Of a stretch of DNA of 64,000 bases, positions 1-8,729 are shown in pieces (position 1 is the first letter of the stretch; the number at the start of each line of letters is the position of its first letter). The DNA is from Hymenobacter puniceus. Its GTDB lineage: Bacteria > Bacteroidota > Bacteroidia > Cytophagales > Hymenobacteraceae. The notes beneath the pieces were generated by a model that made no database searches, was not told the DNA's origin, and worked only from the letters and a program-made list of their open reading frames with translations. The position numbers and the translations under genes were made by a program. The stretch lies in contig NZ_JACSCX010000009.1 in NCBI RefSeq assembly GCF_014333525.1, positions 1 to 64,000 on the forward strand, written 5' to 3'.

Positions 1-450
1 ACCAGCAGCAAGATTGGCCCGGCCATCATCAACAACTCGGCCACCAAGATTATCCTGCGCCACGTCAACCCCGACTCGCTGGCCCAGCTGCAAGCCCCGC
101 TCGGCCTCACCGGCCACGAGATGGATTTGATTAAGTCGGTGCGCTCCACGGACGCGCTGCGCGAAATCTTCATCAAGCAGGGCGCCAAGGGCAAGATATT
201 CGGGGTGGAAGCCTCGCCCCAGCTCGATGCCATTCTCACCTCCAAGCCCGTGGAGCGCAACTACCTCAACAAGCTGGTGAAGTTCTACCAGCAAACCAAC
301 CGCAAGCCGGTGCTCGACAAGAGCGGCCGGCTGCAGCTGGACGCCGAGGGCAACCCGCAGTACGAGCCCGTCAAGGTGCAGCGCCTGGACTACGCGGTGG
401 ACCAGTTTGTGGAAGATAAACAGGCCCGTACGGGCGTGCTGGCCAAATGA
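1..450 (+). CDS. traG: Conjugation ATPase, TraG/VirB4 family (C-terminal part only)
   Basis: The reading frame is open from base 1, so the gene starts before the window; about 149 C-terminal residues are present. VirB4/TraG ATPases power assembly of the type IV secretion channel at the inner membrane. The visible segment has the usual C-terminal pattern of the family, with INNSATKIIL, a stretch resembling the end of the RecA-like domain, and then a GHEMDLIKSV-type helix. Walker motifs would lie upstream. The stop codon overlaps the start of the next gene (ATGA at 447-450), indicating translational coupling in a tra operon. The family call rests on this C-terminal pattern and on the TraK/M/N genes that follow. 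Confidence 0.75.
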   Translation, partial: TSSKIGPAIINNSATKIILRHVNPDSLAQLQAPLGLTGHEMDLIKSVRSTDALREIFIKQGAKGKIFGVEASPQLDAILTSKPVERNYLNKLVKFYQQTNRKPVLDKSGRLQLDAEGNPQYEPVKVQRLDYAVDQFVEDKQARTGVLAK

Positions 451-1553
451 GCGGCCTCTACCTGATGGTCGCCTACGGGGCCGACCCGACGTTTCTGAGC
501 GCCTGTGACCAGACCCTGCAAATCGTGCTGCGCGCCTGCCGCTTCATCACGCCCACCTTCATGCTCATCGCCCTGCTCTACACGGTCGGGCGGGGCTTCC
601 TCTCGGGCCACGGGCTCTCCATGGACTGGGGTCCCATCCTCAAGGCCGTGTGGATATTTTTCCTGCTCTTTTTCTACCAGGAGCTGATTGACACGCTCAG
701 TTCGGGCGTCGCCAATTTCACCCGGCTCTTTGCTACCCCGGACGGCTCGACGGCTGCCTCGGCGCTGGGCGCCACCATCAGCAGCGCCGACACCCTCTCG
801 CAGAAAACGGTGGTCGAGCAAGGGGTGGACGAAATCAGCAACCTGCTCAAAACCATCACCTCGTTCAGCTTAACCAACATTCTGCTGCAGCTGGTGACCG
901 GAGAGGTGGTGCTGTTGATTCGGCAAATCATGCAGTTCATCCAGCAGTTCATCCTCGGGTTCCTGTTTGTCTGCGGCCCCATTTCCATTTGCCTGTCGGT
1001 CATTCCTTCGTTCGGCCAGCTGGCGATGAAGTGGCTGCAAAACTTCCTGGCCGTGCAGTTCTGGGGGCTGTCGTTTGCCCTGCTGGACCTGCTCTACACC
1101 TACTACACGTCCTCCAATACCACGTTCGGCGGGGTGTTCGCGGGGCCGGCAGCCGTCGAGCAAGACACCAAGCAACTGGTGGTGTCGGTCGCCTTCATCA
1201 TGCTGTACCTCATGGTGCCCTACCTGACCAGCCTCATCATCGGCTCCTCGGCCGCACAAAGCTTCGTGGGCTCGGTGGTGGGCATGGCCGCTTCGGCGGC
1301 CGCGGCGGGCGCCGGCGTCTCGGCCGGCATGAACGGCGGCGGCCACGGCGTATCCGGCGCCATCGGCCGGGCCATGGGCGGCGGCAGCAAAGCGGCGGGC
1401 GGCGGGGGAGGTGATGGGGGTGGCAGCTCTGGCGGCGGAACACCGGCTCCAAGTGGCGGCAGCTCGGCTTCAGCGGGCCTGCCCACCATCACCATGTCGG
1501 ACGCGCTGAACCCTTCCTACCGGCAACGCCCCTCCGGGCTGTGGACGGTTTAA
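447..1553 (+). CDS. traJ: Conjugal transfer membrane protein, TraJ/VirB6-like
   Basis: A 368-residue polytopic membrane protein. Several hydrophobic segments are visible (about residues 35-55, 68-85, 150-185, 205-225 and 255-275), followed by a low-complexity Gly/Ser/Ala-rich tail from about residue 280. This plan, with a TM core and a flexible Gly-rich C-terminus, is typical of VirB6/TrbL/TraJ channel proteins of type IV secretion systems. It sits between the TraG-like ATPase (4-bp overlap) and TraK, the same order as in Bacteroidetes conjugative elements. VirB6-family proteins diverge strongly, so the assignment depends partly on position. Confidence 0.7.
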   Translation: MSGLYLMVAYGADPTFLSACDQTLQIVLRACRFITPTFMLIALLYTVGRGFLSGHGLSMDWGPILKAVWIFFLLFFYQELIDTLSSGVANFTRLFATPDGSTAASALGATISSADTLSQKTVVEQGVDEISNLLKTITSFSLTNILLQLVTGEVVLLIRQIMQFIQQFILGFLFVCGPISICLSVIPSFGQLAMKWLQNFLAVQFWGLSFALLDLLYTYYTSSNTTFGGVFAGPAAVEQDTKQLVVSVAFIMLYLMVPYLTSLIIGSSAAQSFVGSVVGMAASAAAAGAGVSAGMNGGGHGVSGAIGRAMGGGSKAAGGGGGDGGGSSGGGTPAPSGGSSASAGLPTITMSDALNPSYRQRPSGLWTV

Positions 1554-1570
1554 CCAATCCTTCTTTTCCG

Positions 1571-2200
1571 ATGAACCATTCAACCCGTTACCTGGCCCTG
1601 CTCGCCCTGGGCCTGGCCAGCGCCTGCCAATCCCAGGAGGAAAAGGCGGCCGCGCAACTTGTCGACGCGCTGCAAACCAGCGCCAGCAGCCCCGCTGAGC
1701 AAGCCAAAGCGGACGCCTGGAAAGCCGCCACTACCCTGCCTCCGGCCCTGCCGGCGTCGGCAGTGAACGTGGAGCCCGGGGTAGCCCAGATGCTGCCCGA
1801 AGAAGGCTATCTGGAGCTGGTTTCGGTCACCAGCCAGGTCCCGATTGCGGCCATCCTCGCCCTGCCCGCCGGCTTGCGCAGCGCCCAGCGGGGCTACCCC
1901 AAAGTAGGGCCGGGCTACCGCATCCCCTTTGCGGCCGTGCTGCGCTGGAAGCCCATGGGCTTTGGCAAGAGCAAGCCCGGCATCGGCAAGCTGCAACTGC
2001 CTTCTGCCCGGGATTCGCTGCGCGGCTTTTTTATCAGCGACATCGACCGGGGCGGCCAAGTGGTGCCGATGCGGCCCGCGCAGCGCGTCACGGTTCAGGG
2101 GGTGCTCTATGCCTATGCCAGCCCGGATGGCGGTAAAGACGCCGGCCTACTAACCTACCCCTACCGCGGGCTACAAATCTCCCTGCCCCTGGCCAAATAA
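1571..2200 (+). CDS. Putative lipoprotein of the tra operon, function unknown
   Basis: About 209 residues. An in-frame ATG at 1541 exists, but the ATG at 1571 is preferred because it begins directly with a signal peptide (MNHSTRYLALLALGLASAC) ending in a lipobox-like ASAC. The mature protein has no motif I recognise; a helical, charged, Gln/Ala-rich stretch is followed by a more beta-rich half. It lies between the TraJ-like and TraK-like genes and is co-directional, so a structural or entry-exclusion-like role in conjugation is possible, but that is inference from position only. Confidence 0.55.
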   Translation: MNHSTRYLALLALGLASACQSQEEKAAAQLVDALQTSASSPAEQAKADAWKAATTLPPALPASAVNVEPGVAQMLPEEGYLELVSVTSQVPIAAILALPAGLRSAQRGYPKVGPGYRIPFAAVLRWKPMGFGKSKPGIGKLQLPSARDSLRGFFISDIDRGGQVVPMRPAQRVTVQGVLYAYASPDGGKDAGLLTYPYRGLQISLPLAK

Positions 2201-2265
2201 GGGGCCGTGGGGATGAAAATCCCGGCTTCCTACATCCCCTCTTGATGACTTAACCCGCATTTGCA

Positions 2266-3030
2266 ATGGATTCTGCCAAAAACCTAAGTACCTCTTTTTC
2301 CACCATGCGCAACCTCGCCATGGGGAGCGTGCTGGCCCTGCTGCTCGTGGCCCTCGCCGCCGGCTTTCTGGTGTACCGCGCCTACGAGAACAGCGGCCGC
2401 CGCGTGTACGTGGTCGGCCAGACCGGCTCGGTGGCCGCGCTGTCGGCGCCCACCACCGAAACGCACACTGCCTACGAGGCCCGCAACCTGGTGCGCAACT
2501 TCATGCTGACCATGTTCGGGCACGACCAGTACACCTACAAAACCAACCTGGATGCCGCCCTGCCGCTCATCGAAGGCCGCGGGGGCCGGCGCATCTACGA
2601 CGGGTTCACCCGCGGGCAGGTGCTGCAGAACTACGAGCGCTACGCCGCCCGCAACGTGGTGACGGTGGACAGCGTGAGCGTGGACATGAACCACCGGCCC
2701 TGGTCGGGACGGGTGTACATCAAGCAGCGTATTTTCATCGGGGGCGAGCAGAAAGAGCCCCTGCCGCTGGCCGCCAAGTTCAACCTAGCCGAAACCAACC
2801 GCTCGGACGCCAACCCCTACGGCCTGCTGATTACCAACTTCGATTACATCCCCTACAACCCGCAGGTGTCGCGCGAGGAGCTGCAAGCCCTGAAAGAGCA
2901 GGAAGCCGACCGGCAGCGGGCCCTGCAGGAAGCCCAGCGCAGCGCGGGGGCAATGGCTCCCGACGCCGGCCTCGCTCCGGTCTCGCCTGTGGCCCCTGGT
3001 CAGGCCTCCCCGGTATCGCCCGGCAAATAA
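2266..3030 (+). CDS. traK: Conjugative transposon/plasmid protein TraK (VirB8-like)
   Basis: 254 residues with a short cytoplasmic N-terminus, one transmembrane helix (about residues 19-40) and a periplasmic domain. This topology matches VirB8/TraK, the inner-membrane nucleation factor of the transfer channel. The periplasmic part carries the patterns RNLVRNFMLTMFGHD and NPYGLLITNFDYIP, typical of Bacteroidetes TraK. The C-terminus is extended by a charged, then Pro/Ala-rich tail. It is followed after 27 bp by TraN and then TraM, supporting the call. Confidence 0.8.
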   Translation: MDSAKNLSTSFSTMRNLAMGSVLALLLVALAAGFLVYRAYENSGRRVYVVGQTGSVAALSAPTTETHTAYEARNLVRNFMLTMFGHDQYTYKTNLDAALPLIEGRGGRRIYDGFTRGQVLQNYERYAARNVVTVDSVSVDMNHRPWSGRVYIKQRIFIGGEQKEPLPLAAKFNLAETNRSDANPYGLLITNFDYIPYNPQVSREELQALKEQEADRQRALQEAQRSAGAMAPDAGLAPVSPVAPGQASPVSPGK

Positions 3031-3057
3031 GTCTCTCCCTTCCTAAAGCGTATTCCC

Positions 3058-3966
3058 ATGTTGTCTAAACTTCTGCTGGCCCTGGGCCTGCCGGTGCTGC
3101 TGGCTTCGGCCAGCTCAGCCCAAACCACTTCTGCTACGTCGGCCCTGCTGCGGCCGGCCTCCTCTGCGGCACACGGCGCTCCAACCTTGCTGGACGTGGC
3201 TGTGTCGGACAGTTCCACCACCTACCTCGTGTTCAGCGGCCCCGTGTCGCTGGTCGACGTGGGCATGGCAGGTAACTACCTGGTCAAGATTGAAGCCAAC
3301 GCCGTGTTTGTGCGCGCCCGCCGCAAGTCAGCGCCGCCCACCCCCATGCTCATCCGCTTCGGCAGCAAGTACTGGATGGGGCGGCTGGTGTACGTGAACC
3401 GGCCCGTTCTGCAGCTCTACGACTTCCAAAAAGACGGGGCCTTGGGCCTGGGCAGCGGCGCAGGCTCCGTGGCGGGCTCGGCGCCGGAGAATGAGTTGGC
3501 CTTAGACAAGGAGCGGGAAAAGAAAGCCGCGGTGGAAGGCAAGCTCTCCGCGCTGCGCAAGTCCAAGGAGGAGCACCAGGCGGTGGCCGTGGTCGACAAC
3601 GACCTGGTGCTCTCGTTGGCCAACGTGCGCAACGACCGGGACTTTACCTATCTGCGCTTCAAAGTCATCAACCACTCGGCCATCGACTACAACGTCGATT
3701 TCACCGACTTCCAGCTGGTGGAAAACGCCCAGAAGAAGTTTCTGGCCAAGAAAAAGAACGAAGCGCGCCGCCCACTGGCCCCTTCCGGCGGCGGGACCAA
3801 TCAGGTCGTGTCGGGCCGCACCACCGGCTACCTGACCTACGCCATTCCGCTCTACGCGGCGACCGACCGGGGTTACCTGGAAGTGACGCTGCGGGAGCTA
3901 AACGGGGCCCGGGTGCTGGTGCTGCCCGTGCCGTCGCGGGTCATCAATCGGGCTTCCACCATCTAA
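3058..3966 (+). CDS. traN: Conjugal transfer protein TraN (DUF4138, VirB9-like)
   Basis: 302 residues with a clear cleavable signal peptide (cleavage near SSAQ, residue 22). The first half is a beta-rich domain that starts after the signal (TYLVFSGPVSLVDVGMAGNYLVK). A second domain from about residue 175 holds DFTYLRFKVINHSAIDYNVDF, the pattern of the TraN/DUF4138 C-terminal domain. VirB9-type proteins form part of the outer-membrane core complex. A charged Lys/Glu-rich linker (about residues 145-175) separates the halves. Gene order TraN before TraM differs from the TraM-TraN order usual in Bacteroides elements. Confidence 0.75.
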   Translation: MLSKLLLALGLPVLLASASSAQTTSATSALLRPASSAAHGAPTLLDVAVSDSSTTYLVFSGPVSLVDVGMAGNYLVKIEANAVFVRARRKSAPPTPMLIRFGSKYWMGRLVYVNRPVLQLYDFQKDGALGLGSGAGSVAGSAPENELALDKEREKKAAVEGKLSALRKSKEEHQAVAVVDNDLVLSLANVRNDRDFTYLRFKVINHSAIDYNVDFTDFQLVENAQKKFLAKKKNEARRPLAPSGGGTNQVVSGRTTGYLTYAIPLYAATDRGYLEVTLRELNGARVLVLPVPSRVINRASTI

Positions 3967-3979
3967 CCCAGCCCCACTT

Positions 3980-5395
3980 ATGGAACCTGCAAACCCACAT
4001 ACTCAATCTCATTCCATGGCCTCAGCTGAGCACGACGACCAGGAACGCCTGGGAGCGGACCGGCCTACTGTTGACAGGTCGAAAGCAGCTCCGCTGGAGC
4101 TGCTGCGCAACAACTGGATACCCCTGGCCGGCCTGCTGGTTTTGCTGGTCGCCGGGGGCCTGTTCCTCTGGCTGCGCTCGGCCGCGCAGGCCGCCCAGCA
4201 ACAGAAGGAAGTCGTGGCGGCGGCTTCGGAAAACATTGAGCCCGAAATCAAGGCGGCCCCCACCGAGCCGGCCGCCCCTGTTTCCCCCTCGGCGCAAATC
4301 GAGCAGCAGCGGCGGCTGGAGCAGGAGGCCCAGAGCACGCCGGTTCGCCCCAACACCGACGAAGTAGTAGAAGCGTTTGTAGCTGACACTCTGGGCCAGG
4401 CCCTGCGCCGCAAACGGCGGGCCGCGGCGGCTACCCTCACCGCCCGACGCCGGCAGGAGGAGGCCCGCTTAGCCGCGGCCGACGTGGACACGATTGAAAC
4501 GACCCTGCAAGACCCCACGACGGGTTCGTACCACGCGCAAACGCTGGTGGTCCCTCGGCGTCGACCCGGCCAAGCGGTAGGCGCTTCGGCCCGCCGGGCG
4601 AGCTACCGGGCTGGGCGGGGCCTGCGGGCCGGGCTGCTGCCCGCGACCGATATTGACGGCACCCCGTTTGAAACGGACCCGGACGTGCTGGCCATGCTGG
4701 GTTCCTCGCCACCCGAAACCCGCGCCGCCTACGAGCGCATGACCGGCAAACGGTTTCGCGACCCCAAAGCGGCTGCGCAGACTCTGGCCAACCGCGCCAA
4801 CGCTGCCGGCCGGGATGGCTTCAACACCGTCAAGGTGGGCAACTCGGCCCGGATGATGGCCCAGGGCAGCCAGGCCGAGCTCACGCCGGACGTGTTCTTC
4901 AAGTGCGTCATCAACGGAGAGCAGAAGGTGCGCACCGGCTCGGTGGTCCTGCTGCGCCTGCAGGAAGACGCCGTGGTGTCGGGCGTGACCTTCCATAAGA
5001 ATTCTGTTTTTGCCGGCATTGCCAGCGTGGGCACCAACAACGTGATGCTGGAAGTCAACCGCCTCGGTCCCACCCGGGTCGCGGCCAGCATATACGACTA
5101 CAACTACCTACCGGGCATCATGATAGACCCGGTCAAGCGGGTCGCCAAGGATGCCAGCCTCGCCGGCCAGGACCTGCAGCAGCAGTCTATGCAGGAAGTA
5201 AGCACCGCCATCGACCGCTCGGCCTCGGCCGCCAACTCGGTGGTGGGCGTGGGCGGGCGCGTGGCCATGAACGTGCTCAGCCGCCCGAAAACCCGCAACA
5301 AGCTGCGGGAGGTGCTGCTGCCCGACGGCTACCCCATCCTAATTACCACGGCCGCCGCCGGCCAGCTGGGGCCGGCTACGGCGTCGGGACGCTAA
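3980..5395 (+). CDS. traM: Conjugative transposon protein TraM (VirB10-like)
   Basis: 471 residues. A single TM helix at about residues 48-68 is preceded by a cytoplasmic N-terminus and followed by a Pro/Gln-rich periplasmic linker, as in VirB10/TraM proteins that span inner and outer membrane. The C-terminal domain (about residues 300-470) has the family landmarks FFKCVINGEQKVRTGSVVLLR and YDYNYLPGIMIDP. The middle part is unusually Arg-rich (RRKRRAAAATLTARRRQEE). It is the best-conserved tra gene here and fixes the identity of the operon. Confidence 0.85.
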   Translation: MEPANPHTQSHSMASAEHDDQERLGADRPTVDRSKAAPLELLRNNWIPLAGLLVLLVAGGLFLWLRSAAQAAQQQKEVVAAASENIEPEIKAAPTEPAAPVSPSAQIEQQRRLEQEAQSTPVRPNTDEVVEAFVADTLGQALRRKRRAAAATLTARRRQEEARLAAADVDTIETTLQDPTTGSYHAQTLVVPRRRPGQAVGASARRASYRAGRGLRAGLLPATDIDGTPFETDPDVLAMLGSSPPETRAAYERMTGKRFRDPKAAAQTLANRANAAGRDGFNTVKVGNSARMMAQGSQAELTPDVFFKCVINGEQKVRTGSVVLLRLQEDAVVSGVTFHKNSVFAGIASVGTNNVMLEVNRLGPTRVAASIYDYNYLPGIMIDPVKRVAKDASLAGQDLQQQSMQEVSTAIDRSASAANSVVGVGGRVAMNVLSRPKTRNKLREVLLPDGYPILITTAAAGQLGPATASGR

Positions 5396-5422
5396 CCCTT
5401 TCCATTCACTCATTCTACAACC

Positions 5423-6310
5423 ATGAAAAAGACTCTTTTTCCGGCCCTCGTGGCTGTCGCGTTGCTACTTGCCCCGGCTGGCCAAGCCCGGGCGCAGATG
5501 GTCGTTAACGACCCCGTGCACATGGGCGTGCACATTGGGGACTTCGCCAAGCGCCTCGCGCAGTGGACTGAAACAGTCAAAAACTACCAGGTCGTCAAGG
5601 ATGCCCGCCAGATTGCCGGCGTCACCAAGGACATTACCAGTGAGGTCCGCAGCCTGACGCAGGAAGCCCTGGACTTGCAGAAGCAGGTGCAGGCGGACTT
5701 GCGCAAGGTGCAAAGCATCCAGGATTTGCGCCTCTCCAACCCGCAGGAGCTGTTTGCGCGGGCCCTGGCCATGTCGGGCCGGAGCCAAACCAACCAGATG
5801 ATGCCGGTTTATGCCAAAGCCCAGCGCCTGCGGCAGGCCCTGCAGCTGACCAACCCCGCGCAGGACGTGAACACCATGTACGACGTGTTTTCGCGCTTCG
5901 GGGCTAGCTCAACCGACCCCAACGGCAACCTGACCAGCGACCAGTACCAGGCCAAGCGCGAGGAGTCGACGGTTTCCCTGTTTGCAGCCGAGGAGATGAT
6001 GGCCAAGCGCAAGCTGGCCATGGCCGTGAACTACTACAAGATTGCCGACGAGATGACCGCGCAGAGCGTGGAGATGCAGGCCACCCTGAAAAACCCGGGC
6101 CGCTACGCCATGACGGAAGGGGAGCGGATGGCCGCGCTCAACTCTTCGAATGACAACATGATTAAAGCCATGCAGCTGCGCGAGCAGGGGGACCGATTGT
6201 TCATGGAAGCCTCGCAGGCGGGGCCGGCCCACCAGGCTGCCGAAGCCGTGTACGCCTCGACCCTCAGCCGGAATGCGCTCATTAAAATGGACCGTAACCG
6301 GCCGCGCTAG
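5423..6310 (+). CDS. Conjugal transfer protein, VirB5/TrbJ-like
   Basis: 295 residues with an N-terminal signal peptide (cleavage near ARAQ, residue 25). The mature protein is almost entirely alpha-helical with heptad-like stretches, for example at about residues 65-105 and 185-260. This matches periplasmic or pilus-tip VirB5/TrbJ proteins in size, secretion signal and helical make-up. It lies in the tra operon between TraM and a TraO-like gene. The family is poorly conserved, so the label is moderate. Confidence 0.6.
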   Translation: MKKTLFPALVAVALLLAPAGQARAQMVVNDPVHMGVHIGDFAKRLAQWTETVKNYQVVKDARQIAGVTKDITSEVRSLTQEALDLQKQVQADLRKVQSIQDLRLSNPQELFARALAMSGRSQTNQMMPVYAKAQRLRQALQLTNPAQDVNTMYDVFSRFGASSTDPNGNLTSDQYQAKREESTVSLFAAEEMMAKRKLAMAVNYYKIADEMTAQSVEMQATLKNPGRYAMTEGERMAALNSSNDNMIKAMQLREQGDRLFMEASQAGPAHQAAEAVYASTLSRNALIKMDRNRPR

Positions 6311-6314
6311 CCCT

Positions 6315-6854
6315 ATGAAAACGCTTCTTTTGGTGGTGCTTCTACTGGCAGGGGCTGGCATATTGCCGGCCTCCGGTCAGCGCCACGTTAAACACATTGC
6401 AAGCTGGGGTGCCCACGTCGGCCGCTCGGAAACGGGCGACTACTACGAGCTGAGCTACACGCCCATGCTCACCAACCGCCTGGCCCTGCGCCTGAGTGGA
6501 GGCTACGAACACGGCACGCTGCCGGCGCGCGGGGAATACTCGGTTTACCAGGGCCGCGTGCTGCTCTCCCCCCAGCTGTTCCGCCTCGGGGAAGTAGCTT
6601 ACTTCCACCTGCTGCTGGGCGCGGGCGCCGGCTACGAGTGGACCAACCAAAACGGCAGTGGGGAGCTGGCTACCGGGTCGGGTGAGCCCCAGCGCGTCAC
6701 CTACGGCCCGCAAGCCGGCCTCGAAGCCGATGTCTTCCTGGGCAATCGCCTGTCCCTGGTAGCCACCAGCACCAAAGGCTACCTCTTCAATAACCCGCTC
6801 ATTGACCGCTGGCCAGGTATGGCCAGCGGCGGCCTGCGCTATCACTTCCGCTAA
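6315..6854 (+). CDS. Conjugal transfer protein TraO-like (outer-membrane beta-barrel)
   Basis: About 179 residues from the ATG at 6315, five bases after the previous stop. It has a signal peptide (MKTLLLVVLLLAGAGILPASGQ) and then alternating hydrophobic/aromatic strands (YYELSYTPML, RLALRLSGGYEHG, GLEADVFLGNRLSLVATSTKG) that end in the typical C-terminal strand GGLRYHFR. That final aromatic residue pattern indicates an outer-membrane barrel. TraO of Bacteroidetes elements has this size and plan. No residue-level match is claimed. Confidence 0.6.
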   Translation: MKTLLLVVLLLAGAGILPASGQRHVKHIASWGAHVGRSETGDYYELSYTPMLTNRLALRLSGGYEHGTLPARGEYSVYQGRVLLSPQLFRLGEVAYFHLLLGAGAGYEWTNQNGSGELATGSGEPQRVTYGPQAGLEADVFLGNRLSLVATSTKGYLFNNPLIDRWPGMASGGLRYHFR

Positions 6855-6870
6855 CTTTCCTTTCTGACCT

Positions 6871-7257
6871 ATGAAACGACTTGCCTATCTGCTGCTGAGC
6901 TGCGCAGCCCTGAGTGCGGCCTCCGGCTGCTCAAAAGATGACGCTACTCCCTCCGGGCCAAAAGAATACCAGGTAGAGTACAAGGTCACCTCGAACGCCC
7001 CGGTATCGGACTACCTGAGCTACACCAATGAAAGCGGCGGCAACACGACGCTTAACAACACGCCCCTGCCGGCCAGCTACCGGTTTAAGCGCACCATGAA
7101 ACGGGGCGACAACCTGACCATCCTGGCCAGTATCGACGGGGGCACGGCGGCATCCGAAATCACCTGCGCCATTTTGCTGGATGGCAAAGAGGTGAAAAAG
7201 GAAACGGGGCGGGGCGTCGACGCGCAGGCCGTTCCCGTGTATGTCATTGGGCAGTAG
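6871..7257 (+). CDS. Small lipoprotein with an MmpS-like fold
   Basis: 128 residues. The signal peptide ends in SGC (lipobox near residue 20), followed by a 105-residue beta-rich domain. The order of short motifs (YQVEYKVTS, DYLSYTNE, PASYRFKRTMK, ITCAILLDGKEV) resembles the small beta-sandwich of mycobacterial MmpS-type accessory proteins, which also have an I-x-C-x-I..DG step. It is the last gene of the + strand tra operon. Whether it takes part in conjugation or is a passenger is unknown. Confidence 0.55.
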   Translation: MKRLAYLLLSCAALSAASGCSKDDATPSGPKEYQVEYKVTSNAPVSDYLSYTNESGGNTTLNNTPLPASYRFKRTMKRGDNLTILASIDGGTAASEITCAILLDGKEVKKETGRGVDAQAVPVYVIGQ

Positions 7258-7357
7258 GGGAGGTCATTTTCCGCTACTCGCTTCCTTGAAAAATCCCGCT
7301 TCTTTGGCACTATGTGCGCGAGGCAAGGGGCATGCAGCAGCCTCAAAGAATTCCCAT

Positions 7358-7411
7358 TGAGCCCTTCGGCGTCCCAGCGGTATCGATACTGCTAGGATGC
7401 CGAAGGGCTCA
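7358..7411. repeat. 54-bp near-perfect palindrome across the hipA stop codon
   Basis: Two 27-base arms (7358-7384 and 7385-7411) are reverse complements with only three mismatches and no loop between them; the outer 13 bases, beginning TGAGCCCTTCGGC, match perfectly. The hipA stop codon (7392-7394) is inside the palindrome. It separates the convergent tra operon and hipBA, so it may act as a bidirectional terminator, but the absence of a loop and of T-runs makes a recombination or protein-binding site an alternative. Confidence 0.7.
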
Positions 7412-8729
7412 GTTGATTAAGGCCTTTGAAGAGCTGCAGGCGGTGCGTTTTGGCAATATCCTGTTGCTGTTTCTTCGGCACGCCAGCTTCGGCCGCAAAC
7501 CTGGGCCAACCAGCTACTGCGTCGACTACCTGCTGAATTATCTCCCGGGCCTTTTTCACCTGCACGCTCTTGGCCAGGTGCAGAAAATCTTCTTCCGTAA
7601 AATCGTCGACCTTGTCCGCCAGCCTCATCTGGTGCTGGCTGGACCATTGCCCCGTTGGGTTGTAGGAATGCGTCACGTCGTAGGCTGGGGACAAGCTCCA
7701 CTTGCCCGCCGGGTTCATCAGGAAGGAGATGTTCTTGGTGTGGTCGTCCTGGTTGCGCGCCACCACGTTGAACACCAAGCGCCGGTAGAGTTCCTCTATG
7801 GCCGGGTGCGGCAACTGAAGCTTCCGCAAGACCTGAAAAGCCTGCTCGTAAGTGTACTCCCCGGCCCGGTTGTAGTCGAAGTGCGCCAGCCCGCAGAGCG
7901 TTTGCATGTGCAGCCGCTGGTTGCCGCCTGCCCGGTCGAATCGCCGCGTCATGAAGTGCGCCCGGCCATTCTCTTCTTCCAGTCGGCAGTCGGTCATCTC
8001 TATCCCCGCCTGCCGGGCCATCAGGTGGTAGGCGTACTCGATGCGGCCATACCCGGCCGGGTCGCCCAGGCTGGCATTGGTCACCCCATCGAGCTTGAGC
8101 AGCCAGTGTTCAAAGCCTTCGGGGGCATCGACCTGCCCGGAGCGTACTTCCTTGGTGACGGAATTATAGGCAATAACAGCCTTGGCCCGGGCGCCGCCGG
8201 CGGAAGTGCCCACGCTGATGATTTCGGCCAGCCCCTCGGCGGCGTTGGCAGCCAGCGACGTGTGCAGGCCCTCCCGGTTGGTGAGCACCTGCCGGGCAAA
8301 TTTCACCAGCTCGCCCACTTCCAGCGAGGCGCCCTTTTCCAGCGCGGGCTGCGAGGCCGGTTCGTACACCAGCGCGCCCATGCCCCGGTGGCCGAGGTAG
8401 CACAGGTGCTCCACCGGGGTAAAGGAAGCCGCGTCCCGTCCCTTGGAGGCCAGCCAGGCGTCGATAAGCTGGCGCCCGTACCGGTCGGGCAGGCTGTCGG
8501 CCAGCAGCCCGGGCAGCCCCTGGAAAGTGTCGCGGTTGAGGACGGGAAATTGAAAAGGCGGCGGCCGGCGCCCCTTGGGCAGCGGCATGGTAACCGGTGC
8601 CAGCTCCAGGCCGCTCCGGATAAAAGCAGGCTCGTATTCAAACACGCCCAGGCGGCGTTTTTCGTCCCACAGTACGGCCCCAACAGATTGGCCCCAGATA
8701 GATACCGTGGCCGTTATCAGCGCACTCAT
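7392..8729 (-). CDS. hipA: HipA-family serine/threonine kinase toxin
   Basis: 445 residues, the usual HipA length. HipA toxins phosphorylate a translation component (in E. coli glutamyl-tRNA synthetase) and cause growth arrest. The N-terminal subdomain (about residues 1-110) includes LNRDTFQGLPGLLADSLPD. The nucleotide-loop region SVGTSAGGARAKAV is at 172-184, the catalytic segment NQDDHTKN at about 326-333, and the metal-binding SPAYD at 347-351; all key kinase residues appear intact. Its start overlaps the stop of the antitoxin gene by 4 bp (8726-8729). The last codons lie inside a long palindrome. Confidence 0.9.
   Translation of the reverse strand: MSALITATVSIWGQSVGAVLWDEKRRLGVFEYEPAFIRSGLELAPVTMPLPKGRRPPPFQFPVLNRDTFQGLPGLLADSLPDRYGRQLIDAWLASKGRDAASFTPVEHLCYLGHRGMGALVYEPASQPALEKGASLEVGELVKFARQVLTNREGLHTSLAANAAEGLAEIISVGTSAGGARAKAVIAYNSVTKEVRSGQVDAPEGFEHWLLKLDGVTNASLGDPAGYGRIEYAYHLMARQAGIEMTDCRLEEENGRAHFMTRRFDRAGGNQRLHMQTLCGLAHFDYNRAGEYTYEQAFQVLRKLQLPHPAIEELYRRLVFNVVARNQDDHTKNISFLMNPAGKWSLSPAYDVTHSYNPTGQWSSQHQMRLADKVDDFTEEDFLHLAKSVQVKKAREIIQQVVDAVAGWPRFAAEAGVPKKQQQDIAKTHRLQLFKGLNQLSPSAS

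Noticed and set aside
1280-1480. Gly/Ser-rich repeats in the TraJ-like gene as possible DNA repeat or slippage site
   Set aside because: The frame is uninterrupted and a Gly-rich tail is common in VirB6/TrbL proteins.
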